Source of the DNA: Colius striatus | Lineage: Eukaryota; Chordata; Aves; Coliiformes; Coliidae | Length of the DNA: 64,000 bases | Assembly (NCBI RefSeq): GCF_028858725.1 | Contig: NC_084759.1 | Span: 95,004,362-95,068,361 of the forward strand | Direction of reading: 5' to 3' | Shown: positions 13,582 through 28,149 of the stretch, piece by piece | Layout of the letters: each line of letters begins with the position of its first letter | Numbering within the stretch: the stretch's first letter is position 1 | The notes under the pieces: generated by a model | Database searches by the model: none | What the model saw: only the letters and a program-made list of their open reading frames with translations | Told to the model about the DNA's origin: nothing | Translations under genes and position numbers: made by a program

Positions 13582-16500
13582 AAACTTTTTTCCTACATTG
13601 TTACACTCTGGGTCATATTTCTGGAAAAATCTTATCCCACAAAGCACAGTGAGCTCTTTGGAAAAAACAGTAGCTCAGTGTCATATCAGATGCTACTTGG
13701 TTATGAATTTTTTTATTAGTAATTTTTTAATCTCACTTCATGTGTGGATATCAACTTTGCTCAATTTAGACAATCATGTTTAGCTTCCATGAGGGAAAAG
13801 TTAGAGCATGACACTTGAACTATCAAACTAAAACATGGCCTCATGTTCCAAAATAAATTCACTAGAAGAAATTTAGGAATATTATTTAAATCCTGACAAC
13901 ACAAGTCTTCTCTTTTCCTTAGAGTCTCAATTTCCCAACTTCTTCTGTCAGCGCTAACAACGAAGCAGACAGTTCAGGGAACTTCCTGAACTCAAATCTG
14001 CCTGTGATCTCATCTCCAGGTTATTTTTTCAATCAGATCAGCCCTTTCAGTAGCTCACTGGTGGTCATGTGTGTGTGAGGTCTCACGGAAAGTGTTGGGC
14101 AGGATCAGAAAAGGGGGAACTTTGACAGACATAAGCTCAAAATCTTGCTGGACACCACTTCACTCACTTTTGAAAGCTGCTGTGTAACATATTCCCTGGG
14201 GCAGGACTTGGTAGCACAGCAGTAGGCGGAAGACCTCAGCCTTGAGATAGAACCGCAGACTCACTTAGTATTTCAGCAAAGACTTTAGAGCAGTCAGGGT
14301 GCCTGGGTTTATCACAGAGTCAAAGAGATGGGACACTTGGTTCAAGCTGTTCATTAGGCAGGCAGAGGCAGCAGTCCTTGGACTAGGTCTCCCACAGCCC
14401 AGCAGATGTAGGAACTAAGGCCTCACCTCCACTCCCCAGTCTGGCTTTAGGAGTGGTACCATTGCCCCATTGGTGCTCAGAGGAAGCCATTCATTGCCAA
14501 CATTTTCCCAATGACTGAGACAGCATTTTCCAAATAATGTAAAGAAGGAAGAGAAATATCCAGAGACATCCTTTCAGGTGACAACTTTGTCAAAGCTTTC
14601 TTGTTTCTTACTGCCTGCTACTGCCTCTTATTGCCTGTTTTGAGTGTGTGGCCTCTGAAGGCCTAGCATAGACAGTATGTAGTGCTGGGAGCAGCATACT
14701 CACCACATTTTAAAAATAACATAATGCATATCTCTAGCCTTTGCTTGAAAGGTAGCTAAGTGCTTTATAAATATGCATAAAGCAATCGCCAGTGATGTGC
14801 CAGAGATGTTCTATAGGCTGTGCTGAGGCATGTTCCTGAGACTGAGGATCTGCAGAGGCAATTCACAATAAAGAAGCATTATTATTGCCTGTTCTTCCCA
14901 GTTCACCTTGAGAAATGTGATGTAAATACTGTCATGGCATCTCCGTCTGCATTGTTTGGTCAAAGCAGCCAGCCTCAGAGCAGCATAGCAAGGAAAGACG
15001 CTTTTAGATGCAGCTCCCAAGTGACTTTATCTCCCATGAAGACACAGACCATTGCTCTTTCATATGTATAATGCACTCTATTGCTCCTCAACATATGCTA
15101 AACCACAGTGTTGCCTCTGCTGATCGGCAGAGATTTCATATGAGAGTTTAGACATAATATGCTGTTGCACAAACACAGATTTATAAACCAAATGAGTTTT
15201 CTAATCATGGTATCAAGTAGTTTGGCACCTACCTATCCAGCCAGCAATCTGGGTCTCCAGTTAGAAGGTTCTGAGTAGAGGCAGAGCTCTGAATTTGAGA
15301 GCCTAATGCGATCAAATAGTGAGAAATCTGTTCTGTGAATATGCAGTCAAGTGTGTGAGTCTGGCAAGAGAAGATTAAACAAAATTGGGTGTAAATTTAC
15401 ATTAGTTGGAAGCATAAATCAGGCCTTAGACACATTAAGTAGACACTACGCCTGTAAATAATGACACAACACAATATACAGACTCTTGGCAGGAGGCTGC
15501 CCTTAGGACACAATGCTAGAGGCTCCTGAGGTTTGATGAAGGAATAGAAAACAACCAAAAAGAGGAGGGAAAAGCTATCAGTCCCCAGTGTGTACAGAAC
15601 AGGGGACTAAACAAATCAGAATAACCTTGAGGCATGCAGGCCTCCCTGATCTTTCTCAGCTGCCCACGTTCCACTTGCAAAGCCATAAATAATGAAAAGA
15701 AGGCTCTGAAGCAATTCAACAACAAAGCAGTTTCCAGGTATTCTATCAGCAAGAGCAGTTTCCAGTGTTTATTGTGGAGACAGAACAACAAAAACATTGT
15801 TCAGACCTAATCTCATTGGCCAGTATAAGATCGAAAACAAAACCAAACCAATCTCCTCTATCCTTCAACTTTTCTAAGTTAACTGATTTCCTCTACGTTG
15901 ACATTTTTGAGTCCTCTTTTGAGCTGGAGAGCTCCAGAACCTTCCCAGTTAGTCAAAACACTGCTATCTACGATATTAGGACATGGATACAAAATCTAAA
16001 TAAATAAAATGTTGTGGGTTTTTTTTTTTCTTCAGAGATTCATACCAGTGTTTTGTCCTCTACAAACTCAACATGATGACCACGAGTTTTATTTGGTCAA
16101 AGCTATTAAGGAATGAGGCTTTTGACTGGTTTGGGAATAGCTACCAGGTCGCTGTTGAGTCATGGAGGGACAAATAGTGGAAGACCATTCCATGTACTCA
16201 AACACTTCCAGTCCAGACCCATGTTCACATTAGAATGGGATCAGGAGTGAAAGGATATCCATGTAAGAGGGAAACAAACAGGAAATAAACACTAAAAATG
16301 TTTGTGCTTATCCACACATGCTTGGGACCTGGTGTCCCTCTGGCTTCCTGCTTCCACAGCCAAGTTTGCCCAGCATGGCCTAGAGGGTCAAATGAATAAC
16401 TGCAGAATGACTAAACTAACTCTGTTCCATGTGCGTTTTGGTCAAGTTTGCTTGATATGACAAGATTTCCCTCCCATAAGCACTCTGGCTCTATCTTTCC

Positions 16501-17960
16501 TCTTGCAGGCTGGAGCTGGGAGCTGAGCATAGCATAGGCCTCCCGTTCCACACTGTGAGGCAGGGACAAGGGGAGGAGGGTGCTGGCTTCTGTCACCAGG
16601 AGCATAAGCACCAGGGGGCTTTCACCCCAGGCAGCAGAGTATTCCTCAAGTGTTACATTTCTCTGGCCAAAAAACTACACCACTTTTTCAATCTTGTCCA
16701 TTTCCTCCCAGACGCAAGGAAAGAATCCATATTGCCAAGCCCATGTTCATCTGCCCAGACCTATACTGGTTTTACTTGGCTTTGTACCCACTGCATCACA
16801 ATGCATCTCCCCATTTCAAGAGCTCTCAAAATAAAGCTGCAGCTAACACCAGTGTCAGCCTGTGCAAAATTCCACTTCATCCAGGAGGCTAAGTCCTGAA
16901 AGAGGTATGTTCAAACAGCCTATGTAAATGCAGGTGGTAGAAGCAATGCTTAGATAAAGCAACAGGGATTAAACTGAAGTTGCCTCCTTACCTTTAATTC
17001 TCACCATCTCCAATGCTGCATCTGACAGTCATAGTCAGTTGTAGTCTGTACATACTTTGTTAAGACAGAACTCCATTACTTATCGGGCTCTACTGATCAA
17101 ATCTTTGTTTCTTCCTTTTCAGCCACATATACTGCCCTTATATTTCCTTTGTAATGATTCATAAAAATTCCTCCATCTTCCTTTCTGGACCACTAAAAGC
17201 ACAAAAAACAATCTTTTTGTTCTCAGCCTCTGTGCCTAGCACTACAGCATTCCCAAGCAGTCATCTATAAACTTCTGCACAGCTTCTGAAGTTGTAGTCC
17301 TGCCTGAGTGCCAAGTTTTCTAAATCTCTCTACTGACTACATGTGCCTGTCAAATTTCAGGAGTTGCTAAGCGGGCCAAATAGACGCAATTTATCATGGA
17401 AAAATAGCAAAAGGCATGCCCCTGACACTATGGTATCCCATTGCGAAATCTCAAGCATGGAAACACCAAAACTTCTCAGCAAAACCTCTGAAAGAATTTC
17501 CTTTTTTTAATGTAGTGTGGACAAAACAAGAATTTTCAAGATCCTTATTCTTGGAAATGATTGAGCTAATCTAGGCAAGTCTTCCCCAAAAACATCAATA
17601 TGAAGTGTCTACTTGACCCAGGAAATATCTGCTAAAATGGTTCAAGACTGGCAATACCAAGTAAAAAACCTGTAGGTCTCAACTTTGGAGAATGTGGGAG
17701 ACCTGCCTATGCTATACATGCATGCATATACTCATGCATGTCACAAGAGAGATTCTTTGCTATTTGGATTCTCTGCTAGTTTGTCTGGCATAAGATACTC
17801 TCCTGGGGTAGCAAGAGAGGTTGGAGCACATCCAGTTTTCACCTCCACTAGCTGTCAGGATGCTCACAAAGATGTGTACTCAGAAGTAAGATAAGCTACC
17901 AATGCCAACAATTCAGAAGTAGTTGAGTGCCCCAAAAGCTAGCAGGAAAGATTGTTTTGG

Positions 17961-17988
17961 AAAAAAACAAAACAAAACAAACAAAAAA
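17961..17988. repeat. A-rich (AAAAC)n tract
   Basis: AAAAC steps follow a run of seven A. A simple low-complexity tract. Confidence 0.85.
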
Positions 17989-18499
17989 CCCCAGATAAGT
18001 TTAGCATGCTGCTATCTTTCTTTACAGACAGGCAAAATGTAATATTTTTCTCTAGGATAGTAACAGTTTCTGGGGCAGAAGGAACATTTTGCCTTAAACC
18101 AAACAGTTCCCAGACACTATAAGGAACAATAGGCTTCTGACAAGTTATCTTAGCTGTATCCATTTGCATCCCAAATGTGAAACATAGGCACAAGCAAAAA
18201 TTCAACTAAAGCCTTTTCAACTCACATCCAGAAACTATGTGATGCCCCGTAAACCCTGACATGCAGCCCTCACAGACACATGCCTGTGCAATCACCACTA
18301 CACTTTTTTTCCCATTTCCCAGTAAGGAATCTGGATGAGAAAAGGTTTATAACTAGAATGACCAGTGTGAGTAGTTAAGACAGAGATGTTGAGTGTGGGA
18401 GAGACCTTCCCCATTGTCCACCTCCTATGGAATTCACATTTGTCCTTTTGTTGCTCTCACAATACAGAGGATGATCTATAACTTAGAGGTGCAAGTTTT

Positions 18500-18621
18500 C
18501 ATAGAATCATAGAACGTTAGAGGTTGGAAGGGACCTTTAGAGATCATCTAGTCCAACCCCTCTGCAGAAGTAGGTCAACCTAGATCAGGTCACATAGGAA
18601 CACGTTCAGGTGGGTTTTGCT
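18500..18621 (-). mobile_element. CR1 LINE 3'-end fragment
   Basis: The plus strand reads ATAGAATCATAGAACG, then GGTTGGAAGGGACCTTTAGA and GGAACACGTTCAGGTGGG. It is truncated after about 120 bases and closely resembles the copy at 8912-9130. Confidence 0.92.
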
Positions 18622-21600
18622 GCACTCCTGGAGATGCCTCTTTGCCTATGCAGGTGAGACCTCATAGGTCCAAAACAATGGAGAAGGTTGAGTCTTTTCA
18701 TCCATTTACTGATTGCATATCTAACTGCATCCAGTTTAATGAACAAATTCTCCTTAGGAGATAATGGATGGGCTGTCAGCAGGAGGCAGTGGAGCAATCA
18801 ATGTGTGGCATGTGCTTCAAACTACTGCCTGCACCTGAGCCATGATGCATTTAGGTGCTATTATAGTTCTCAGCAGATCTGGACTTGGAATTCCTCTTTT
18901 TAGCAGCCCTGTTGTGACAGCAGATTGGTATTTGAGACGAAGGCTGGCATTCAGATTTTATACTTGTTAAATGTCACAATGGGTAGTGGAAATGAGAAAG
19001 CAAACACCCCAGTCAGAGGAAAGAGGGAGATTCAACTGGTGTTACACCCTTCAAATTCATACCTCTGTTGAAGAGAGAACTTGCACACTTTCCAAAGACT
19101 CCCATGTATTCACTCTCAAATCTCCCTTGTTGCTCCTGTTGTGCACCACACAAATTTATAAGTCTATTTTCCTCCTATTTATTTTGTTTAGCATTTCCCT
19201 TCTAAGGAGAAGCTTCACTGTGCATAATGCAGCAGCTGCCAGTAAGTCACTAGGATAGACAGCCTTGTTTTCCACAGGGAAGCATGTGTAGTCAGAAAGA
19301 AATGAAGCATCTAAAAATAATGCCTTTAACACTCTACATACAGCTGGTTTTCTCCAATTTTCCACTGGCCTGCTGCTGTATGCTGATGACAGTGTAAGAG
19401 GAGATCAGAGAGGCAGCTCAGTACTTTTCCATGGAAGGATGAAATCTCTAAGAATAACAATTTATCAGAGGAGCTGTGTCTGTTTGACCTGGCTCATTTT
19501 CAGAGATTAGAAACCAAATAACTCACAATGTATTGTGTTGACTTTGTGGGGTTGTGTTTTTTTTTTTTTTTTTATCTAAGAAGTAATTTTCATGTTTCAT
19601 CAGTTCTCAGGGGGGTGAAAGAATGCACATCTGTCTTCCAAAGTGGATCAGTGAGAGGATAATAACAAATAATGATAGCTTACCCACGTGGAGTGCCTTT
19701 CATCTTGAAGGATCCTAGAAATGCTGTAGTTTGTGGTCTAGTCTTGAACTGCTGAAGTCACTGCTGATTTCAGTAAGAGCAGAAGCAAAACCCAAGGCAG
19801 GACAGCATCGCTGCAGCCCTGCAGGTATCTGGCTAGCCTGCAGAAAGCTCCATATATATTGTTAGGGAAATAAGTGTTTTTGAAGTCGCAAGTCATATGT
19901 TAGTAGAATTTACACAATTCTGCTTTTCCGGGATAGAAAGAGGTATTATACAAAAGAAATAATCAACCTTGGTTTTCCGCACTGACAGATGAGCAGGTCA
20001 GTTGAATAGAATTGTAGCCAGCTCTGTTGTGATGGAAAAAAGTCATGATGACAGTAACTGACAGGCTCACTGTCATGATCTCACATATAGCAGCAGACCC
20101 AGCATCACTGTCCACACCTGTACCAGTAGACTGCACAGAGGCAAGGCCCACACACTGACCCTGAGGTCAACTGGCACAGGTTGGCCACATCTGTGCTGAT
20201 ATACTCTCTCAGCCTACAAATCAGAAGTGATATATCCAAATTGTCTCTTAGGAATGATCGTTACACTGAGAGAGCTGGCTGCCTCCTTCCCCCACCACCT
20301 CAGGAACTCTTAAACTTTTAACTTTACAATTAAACAGTAGGGAAAATCAAGTTGCCAGTGCCTCAGCTAAGTGTTTTGGGGACTTTATTTTAGTGATTAA
20401 GAAATAACTAATGGCTTCAATGAAGTAGTGTCTTATTTGCTGCTGGATTGGCCTATACCCAAAGATGTGGATACACACAAAGTCAGGGACAAGTCTGAAA
20501 ACTCCTTAAACTCCTTGCAGGTTTTACTGGGAAAAGCCTACCTCCATGCAAAGCCAACAGAGGGGAAATGAAGGAGCCAGGATGTTTGCAGATTACACTA
20601 CTGAGATGAAAAAGCCCATACAAAACCCATACAACAGCAAGGAGTCAGATTCCACTCTTGGTTACCTCCATGCACTCAAAGGCATTCTCTCTGTTCTCCT
20701 TGACACTATACAAAAACCATTTCTGTTACATACACATGCCAGCTGAGCCTTGACTTCCCCAACTTGAGCCTTGACTACTTTGATGATTCAGAAATGCCAC
20801 ATGCAACTTCAAAGCAACAGCTTTGGTAGATGATTATGATAGCATCTCCAAATTAGATCTCAAGGATACACATATTAAAAATATAACAGCCAACGATGAA
20901 GATATGAACTCATTATTGAGTCCCTGGAGAAACTACTCGAATTCTCAACAGAGAACTAAAATAAAACTACCTGGCTTCAGCTCTGGGGAACGATATCAGG
21001 ATTCCTGTGGAAGAGGTCTGCTGAAGTCCTCAGCCCACTTAAGGGACAAGGGAAAGTACTTTCCCATCTCAGTGGACATCTATCAAACAAAATGGGATAC
21101 ATTTCCTCGGACTCTGACAAATTTAGATGTGTGCTGCTGCCTGGCTGTCATGACCACTCTGGAGGTCATGCAGAAAGAAATAGTTCTCACAGCACAAAAC
21201 CAAATGGATTGCATAGCAACCTAGTATTTTAAGTATAATACAAGCTTCTCCACTCCCTCCAGGAAAACCCTGTCTACGTGCTATGATGCCATATCCCATC
21301 TCAAGTGCTAAATTTGTCCAATGCACAACATCTGGGAGATATTCACATGCACACCAAGAGCCCTGACCTGCAACAGAGAAAGAGGAGTTTCGTGGAACCA
21401 CACTTGCTCTGAATGTTTGCCAGGCAAAATAGCACTGTATACTATATATAAAAAGGTACAATTTAGAGGCTCAAACCTGAAGGCAATGGCACAATTGCCA
21501 CCATCTGCTGCAACTGTAGGAGACCCTCAACAGCACCAGCAGTGAGCCTTTGCCATGGCATTGGCAGCAGAAGCTCAACAACACAGTGGCAGTACATGCT

Positions 21601-24600
21601 GCAGGTGGCTGACAGTCGTGCACACAGCTGTTGCAAATGCCTAGCAAAACAACCCCAGTGAAAATTACTAATAAATTTAGCCCTTTGGAAAACACTTATG
21701 GCTCATACCATAGTCTGAAGTTATGCACTGGCAGCAGCAAAAACCATTGTCACTAGAGATGTGGCTCTTCTCTCATCTACTAGTCTCTTTCCAGACATTT
21801 CTTTGATATTTTAATATGAATTTTCTTTCCAAAAATCCCATTTAAGAATCCAAATAAACCCAGAAAAACTCAAAATATGCTGCTGGGGTGCATGCCATAT
21901 GCTGCTGCAGCATCCCCAAAAAACTCAACGAATCATCATGCTATGCCTGCACGCAAATCTTAAGCTCACTCATTGCCAAGATGTACTCAGACACGAATCA
22001 AGGCTGCATGTAAGAATGGCAGAGCAGATCAAGATTGCTCAAGTCAGTCCCAATAATACTACCTTCTTTCACCAGAAACATCTATCAGACAGCAGTTTCA
22101 TCCCTTTCCTGTCAGTCTCTATTCAGACAGTGCATACGATGCTGCAGAGGTCATTCTCATGAACCCTAATTGTCCCCATGAATTTGTAGACTAGAATTAC
22201 CTGAAGAGTTAAGGTTAACTGTAAGGTACTTTCTAAAGCCTATCAAAGTGTTCGTGTTATGCCACTTGTTTTGGCTGCCATGGGGTCTGCTCCCTATATC
22301 CCAGAACAAAATCCAGTGAAAACAAGTGAAAATTTATGAATTTGACATCTTTGCTCCAGAATAGATACAGAGTGATATGAACTGAATTAAGAATGAGCAA
22401 GCTGGAGGGTTATGTGCTTTGAAACAAGTGGTTCTTAGAGCATTTGCATTTGACCATTATTTTGTTCCATTTTAAAATTAGTATAGGAAAAATAAATGTA
22501 TTGTACAATAAAATAATATTTATTTTGTTCTTTCATGCTCTAGCATGGTACAATGAAAGTATACTGCTCTGAAAGCAACTTTATTTCAAGAGAGACTACT
22601 TTATAGTTCATGGCTTCTGGGAGAGGTGTAGAAAACAGATTAACTTTGATGTCCTGTAGCCCAAAGTGGAATTGTTCATGAGGTACACTCTGCTACAAAG
22701 AAAGGAGCCTTCTATGTGTCAGTAAACTATGCATGAAAATAAAACTTTTAACATGCATTAAAACTGTTGTTGATTGCAGAAATATTCCCACAATTTACGA
22801 TGTCAGTCTGAGTACACAGGACGACCACAGGACACTGCCTGATAAGGTCTCCACAGCCAACCAAGGAACTGTATTTACAGTACTATACATTGCTCCTGCT
22901 CTCATCTTTTCAGGAAGCTGAGTTCCTCAAGTACTAAACAGGCCACACTGAACCAGCTCCAAGGTGAGCGTGCAGGAGGATGGGGGAAGAAGAAATTCTC
23001 CTATTGCAGGTTTTTCTCATGGCTGTGCTACTTTACAAGCTGGTAGTGCAGAAACGCTCCTACCTTTCAGCACAGATAGCAGGCTCTCCTGGAGCACAGA
23101 AAATGTCAGCACCTTTGGTATCAAACTGTAGAGCTGGGAAAATCTCCCCACACCTCCATCTCCTGAGCAACACTCAGTCTGCCTTGGCTGTTTGGGCTGC
23201 ACATTTGTTCAGTCAGGGACTTTTTTTCTCTGAGATGTTTGCACAACGCCTGGCACACAGAGGTCTCTAGACACTCTCACAACAAAGAAGCAGATGAGAA
23301 TTGTCATCGTGCCCAAAGCATGCCAGGGTAGCTGTTGGGGCTGCATCCAGGAGGCACAGTTGTATAACGCCTCTGCATTTAAGTGTTATTACTTGAAATT
23401 TCCATTCAGAGTGCATTATACACTATTTAGAGGCATGAGAGAACAAGAATTACCAAGTTAGTTTACACTTGGAAGCTCAGAAGTAGGACATAGAGCTAAG
23501 TTTGAACTTTCACCCTCACTCTAAGTCATGACTTGCAAGAGCTGATCTTCTTACTTCTTACTTATTTCTTACATAGAGCAGGGGTCATCTGTAGCCATGA
23601 GGCTCCTTTTTCGCATCTGCAGTTACAAAACTCTGCCTTCAAGTAGAGTATATCTGCATGTTGCAATAGAGAATGCTGCCTCTTGTCCACATTTCGTTCT
23701 TTTTCCCAGGTGGAGCCAACCATAATTCTCATATTTCAAAGTAGTAGTAGTTGTAGATAATAGAAAAAGCATACAGTAAATGCAGAAAATGTAATCCCAA
23801 GTTGAGAGATACTTTGCTTGAAATCTTTCTAAGGTCACTGTAAAGAGCACAACTTAAATACAGCCTCTATGCAGAACAGAAGGCAATATATTCTCTCACC
23901 CTGACTCGAAGAATCTGGAAGATTGGGGAACAAATAAAGAGTGAAACATTCCCTGACCCCCCATAGATCTCACAATAGAAGTATGTTAAAAAACCCAAAA
24001 TTGTTTACAAGTAGTGTATGAATGGAAAAGAGGTCAAAAATCATCTCAAATAAAGAGAGATGCAACAAAATGACTACACAGATGTGGTCGGTAAGCGTGC
24101 TTTTGCTCTTTTTCTAATGGTTTAACAGTGAAAAATATGGGAAAATAATCTGATCTCTTAATTAAGCAGAAGAAAGATTACTTGGCTCAAATATATAACT
24201 CTAAGCAGGAGGTAGTTTCTGGTGAACACAATCTGGTGCAGTAGGTTAAGCACCGATTGCCTTTTTCAAGGCCTATGACATTCATTTGCAGAACTATTAT
24301 CCTCAAATTAAGTACTTCAGTGATTTCTCCCCACCCTCACTATCCACAGCAGTGCCAGAGCCTGGCAATCATGTGCAACTCTGCAATAACAAACTGGCAA
24401 ACTCACAATGGAAGTAAACCATTTCAATTAGGAATCAGATTTCATTTTTAAGCATCCAAGAACTTATTTAACCAGAAGCAAAAGAAACCATTTTCTCTCA
24501 AATTAGGAATCTGTTTGCTAAATAAGAAGAGGCATAGGGCTGGTATAAGATACCCTTTATTGCAGGAAATATGGTGGAATAGTCCACTGTTATCCTTGTA

Positions 24601-24960
24601 TTATTGTTGGTTACAGAATAAACAAAACAAAACACACAAATAAAAGCCAGAGGAGAGAAAATTTGAGAGATTAATTTGTCCAAACATCAGTTTCAGCTGT
24701 GCTTGTGCAATTTCAGTGAGGCCAATGGATAGCTCAGGGATATGATGTAGAGCGAGATTTAGACTACTCAGAGTAGTGGTCATCTCTTAAAGGCCTAACA
24801 TCTACACACCTCACTGGTAGGACAAATTTCTGGAGTAGAGCATGACTACAGGAAGAAAAAGCAGGAATAAACATGGAAGCTTGTCTGTTCTCTAGCAGAT
24901 AGATCTAGGAGTCTCAAATAAGGGAAAAGAAGGCTTTGTTGAACATCAGGTTAAAAACTA
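18622..24960. other. Intergenic stretch, nothing recognised
   Basis: The longest open frame (20823-21224, plus, 133 codons) has no recognisable family features and is within what chance gives in AT-rich DNA of this size. Confidence 0.6.
19557..19573. repeat. T17 homopolymer
   Basis: Seventeen consecutive T bases, the longest homopolymer noticed in the window. Confidence 0.9.
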
Positions 24961-25480
24961 CAGAATCACAAACTGATAGGGATTGGAAGAGGCTTCTAGA
25001 AATCATCCAGTTCAACCTCCCTGCAAAAGCAGATTCACCTCGATCAGGTCACACAGGAAAACATCCAGGCGGGTTATGAAGACCTTCAAGGAAGGAGACT
25101 CTACATCCTCCCTGGGCAGCCTGTGCCAGGGCTCCCTCACCTGAACAGTGAAATAGCTTTCCTTATGTTTAAATTGAACTTTTTGTGTTCCAGTTTTTTT
25201 CCATTACCCCTCATCCTGCCACTGGACACTACAGAAAAAAAATGCCAACCCATCTTCTTGATATGCACCTTTTAAATACTTGTAAGTATCAATGAGGCCT
25301 ACCCTCAGTCTCCTCCAAGTTGAACACCCTCAGTCTCCTCTTCTCCAAGCTGAACAGTCCCAGGTCCCACAGCCTTTCCTCATAAGGAAGATTTTCCAGT
25401 CCCCTGATCATCTTGATAGCCCTGCGCTCTCTCCAGAAGTTCCCTGTCCTTCTTGAGCTGGAGAGCCCAGAACTGGACAC
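24961..25480 (-). mobile_element. CR1 LINE 3' fragment, about 520 bp
   Basis: The plus strand carries the complement of the CR1 3' end (GGGATTGGAAGAGGC), then GGCAGCCTGTGCCAGGGCTC, CAGTCTCCTCTTCTCCAAGC and GAGCCCAGAACTGGACAC. The complement encodes the [20 protein letters not shown] block typical of CR1 ORF2, with breaks. It ends exactly where a (CA)n microsatellite begins. Confidence 0.92.
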
Positions 25481-25495
25481 ACACACACATACACA

Positions 25496-25523
<28 letters not shown>
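25477..25523. repeat. (CA)n microsatellite with A-rich tail
   Basis: ACAC runs interrupted by two AT steps span 25477-25512, followed by an A run at 25513-25523. The array grows out of the GGACAC word of the adjoining CR1, so it probably arose by slippage there. Confidence 0.95.
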
Positions 25524-25526
<3 letters not shown>

Positions 25527-28149
25527 AGCCAAACAAAAAACCCAAGTTAAAAACACAAGTTCAAAATATTTCAGTAAATTAAGGATGTTCAAACCCTCAG
25601 GGTCTGAGGAAATCCTCTCTCATGTGATAAGGAATTAGCTACAGTAATCTGAGAGCCTTGAGCAATCGCCTTGAACGGCTGGTAGATAGAGAACACAGTA
25701 CTGGTTGCTGGAACAGGAGGAGACTAACAGTTTCCACAAGATGTTGGTTAGTCCATTATTTCTACATTTTTTTTTCCCTTCATTGTTACAAAGTCATTTT
25801 TACTTTCTATAGCAAAGTGCCTTCTTTATCACCTATACCAAATGAGTGGTATCTATGTTTCTCTTCACTCTGCGTTGGCTCAGGCTGCTTTCAGCAATAG
25901 ACCGTAGCCAGGTAATTGAGTTAGAAGACAGGTGGCCTTGTAAGTCCTTATACAACTTTGCTTCTGCAGTAGGGGAGCTGGGAACTAATGAAAGAACACA
26001 TTATGAAAGCATGATTGTGACTAGGCCAGGAGAATCATGACACTCTAAGATGAAAAGAAGTTAAGGAAGAAATGACGATGCTGTGGGAGGAGGATGTCTT
26101 GTGAGACACAAAAATGCCAGAAATGATAGAGGAATCAAGAGAATGGGTAGGGAAAGACAGTCAGCAGACACACATTCCTGGGGAGGGAATATTTTTGGAA
26201 ACTTCATTTAGCTATTCACATAATCTCTCCTTCTCTTTCTCTCACACACAGAAAAACACACACAAGGTACAACAAAGAACAATTTTATCCAACCTAGTTA
26301 TGTTAACAAATACATGCAGATAATCTCACATATCACAATGGTCCCAGAAAATGTTTTTAGTTATATTCTTTATCTAATACAGTTTTGGCCACAGTGTGAT
26401 ACCAACTTAAGATATCTTAAAGCATTGAAGTTTGAGGCTGGTCTCTCTGGGGCATACCATATGGTTAAGGGGCAGAGAAAGGCTCCTCCAAGAGGAAATT
26501 GAGAGCAAGAGCCTGATTTGCATGTCCAGAATCATGCTATGTAGCAGGTTTTCTCTCTGGATTGCACAGACAACCTAGGAGCCAGGCTTTTGAATGAGAT
26601 ATCTAAAATTAATGCAGGTATGAAGTAATGTGTTTCAATAGAATAAAGTAAGGGATCACTTTTAGAACACACTTGGAAGGACAGGTAATTTCTTATGTAA
26701 AAATATACTTGCTAAATGCAAACATTTTAATTCTTTTACAGTCTTTCACAAAATTTTTCAAACTTCCACCCCAAACCGAAACCCTCAACAAACTATTTTC
26801 CGTTTTTCTACAATTAAAAAATATAAGCCAAAACATTCAGCCAGTCAGATGAAAACGATCCAGTTTCTTTACGTTTAGGTTGCCAGACACAGAAAGATTC
26901 TTCAGCTCTGAGTTTTGCTAGTGGAAGACATGAAAACATAATTAAATACAGGTATTTTTTTACCAAGGAAATTTCCGTTTGGCTACCATTATAGTCTTCC
27001 TTTAAAGAGTAATTTCAAGTTAAAAATTCCACTGAAAAGATATTCTAAGGAGATTTTTACTGCAGGCAATGGTACAATGCACTATAAATACCTAGACTGA
27101 ACAAGAGAGAAAGACGTAGGTACTTTGATTTGGTATGTGGCATGAGCAAACTCTGATCATACAAGCAGTTCTGCTTAGAACACACACTTCAGAACGTTGT
27201 AGCTGTTACACTTGCTAATCAAAACATAGGCACAAACATCTTTGCATTTGTTGTTCTTGGAAACTGCCAATTTTTATGTTTAAAATGCTGATTTTATTGC
27301 AGTTGCAGGCTAGATCATCTGGTGGTCAGTTACTCATCTAAGATGTTGAATCACCTCTAAGAACTGAGAAAAGTACAATCATAGATTTATGCTGTCAGTG
27401 GCACACTTTCTCGACAGACTAATCTGCTGAATGAACAAGTAGCCTTCTGTAAAAAAAATGCACATTTATTTTATTAGATAGACAAACCTAGCTAATGTTT
27501 TGAGGGTATTAAGAAGGTAGATAAATTGCTCTGCATTGGGGATTAGTAACCACTTAATGGGTGAAAAAATAACTTTTTTGTCCAGAAGAGCAACCAAATC
27601 AGGCAAATTCACATCATTTTCATCAGTAAAGATGTTTTCAGTCTGAATAGAGATGGTTTTTGTAGCTAGTAAGAACATCACGTGCCTAAAATTTAGCTTC
27701 AGCAATTCTAACTTTAGTCTGGAACAATAAAAGTTGAATAGCTACTTGGCTAAAGGTATTCATTAAGCTTATGTCAGTCCCACCACTCTGTGTTCTACTG
27801 TATTTCTATCACAGGCAAAAAGGCCAGTCTAGGTCTGGATTAACAACTAAAACAACAGAGAAGAAAATACTTCAGATCTGGTGTTCACTACTTGCTCACA
27901 TCAGTACACAGTCTTTGGAGTCCTGCAGAAAACGCATGTTGTCTTTCCCTCTGTGACAGATGCATTCTCATTTATTTATATTGGATATTACTGCATGCCC
28001 ATCCACTTACGATGCAGTCAGGGTTATGGATGTATAACAACATGCTAAATCATCCTGAAGACCCACAAATTCTCCAGCTGAATCCAGGGATTCAAGAGAT
28101 GGAGGGCAATGGCAGCAGGTCATTTCTAGGGAATAGGGTCAAGTGTTTA
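25524..28149. other. Intergenic stretch, nothing recognised
   Basis: AT-rich DNA without recognised elements. A minus-strand open frame at 27466-27705 ends next to AATAAA but matches no known protein. Confidence 0.55.

Larger units (their letters stand above)
9131..18499. other. Intergenic stretch with only short CR1 ends and simple repeats
   Basis: Apart from the CR1 ends at 11.1 and 12.4 kb and the simple tracts listed, nothing was recognised. T runs lie at 10863-10875 and 16019-16029. Confidence 0.6.

Noticed and set aside
20823..21224. Plus-strand open frame of 133 codons
   Set aside because: No domain, no splice or polyadenylation context, and a length consistent with chance.
27466..27705. 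Minus-strand 79-codon frame whose stop is followed by AATAAA
   Set aside because: No recognised homology and no convincing upstream splice partner. AATAAA is common in AT-rich DNA.
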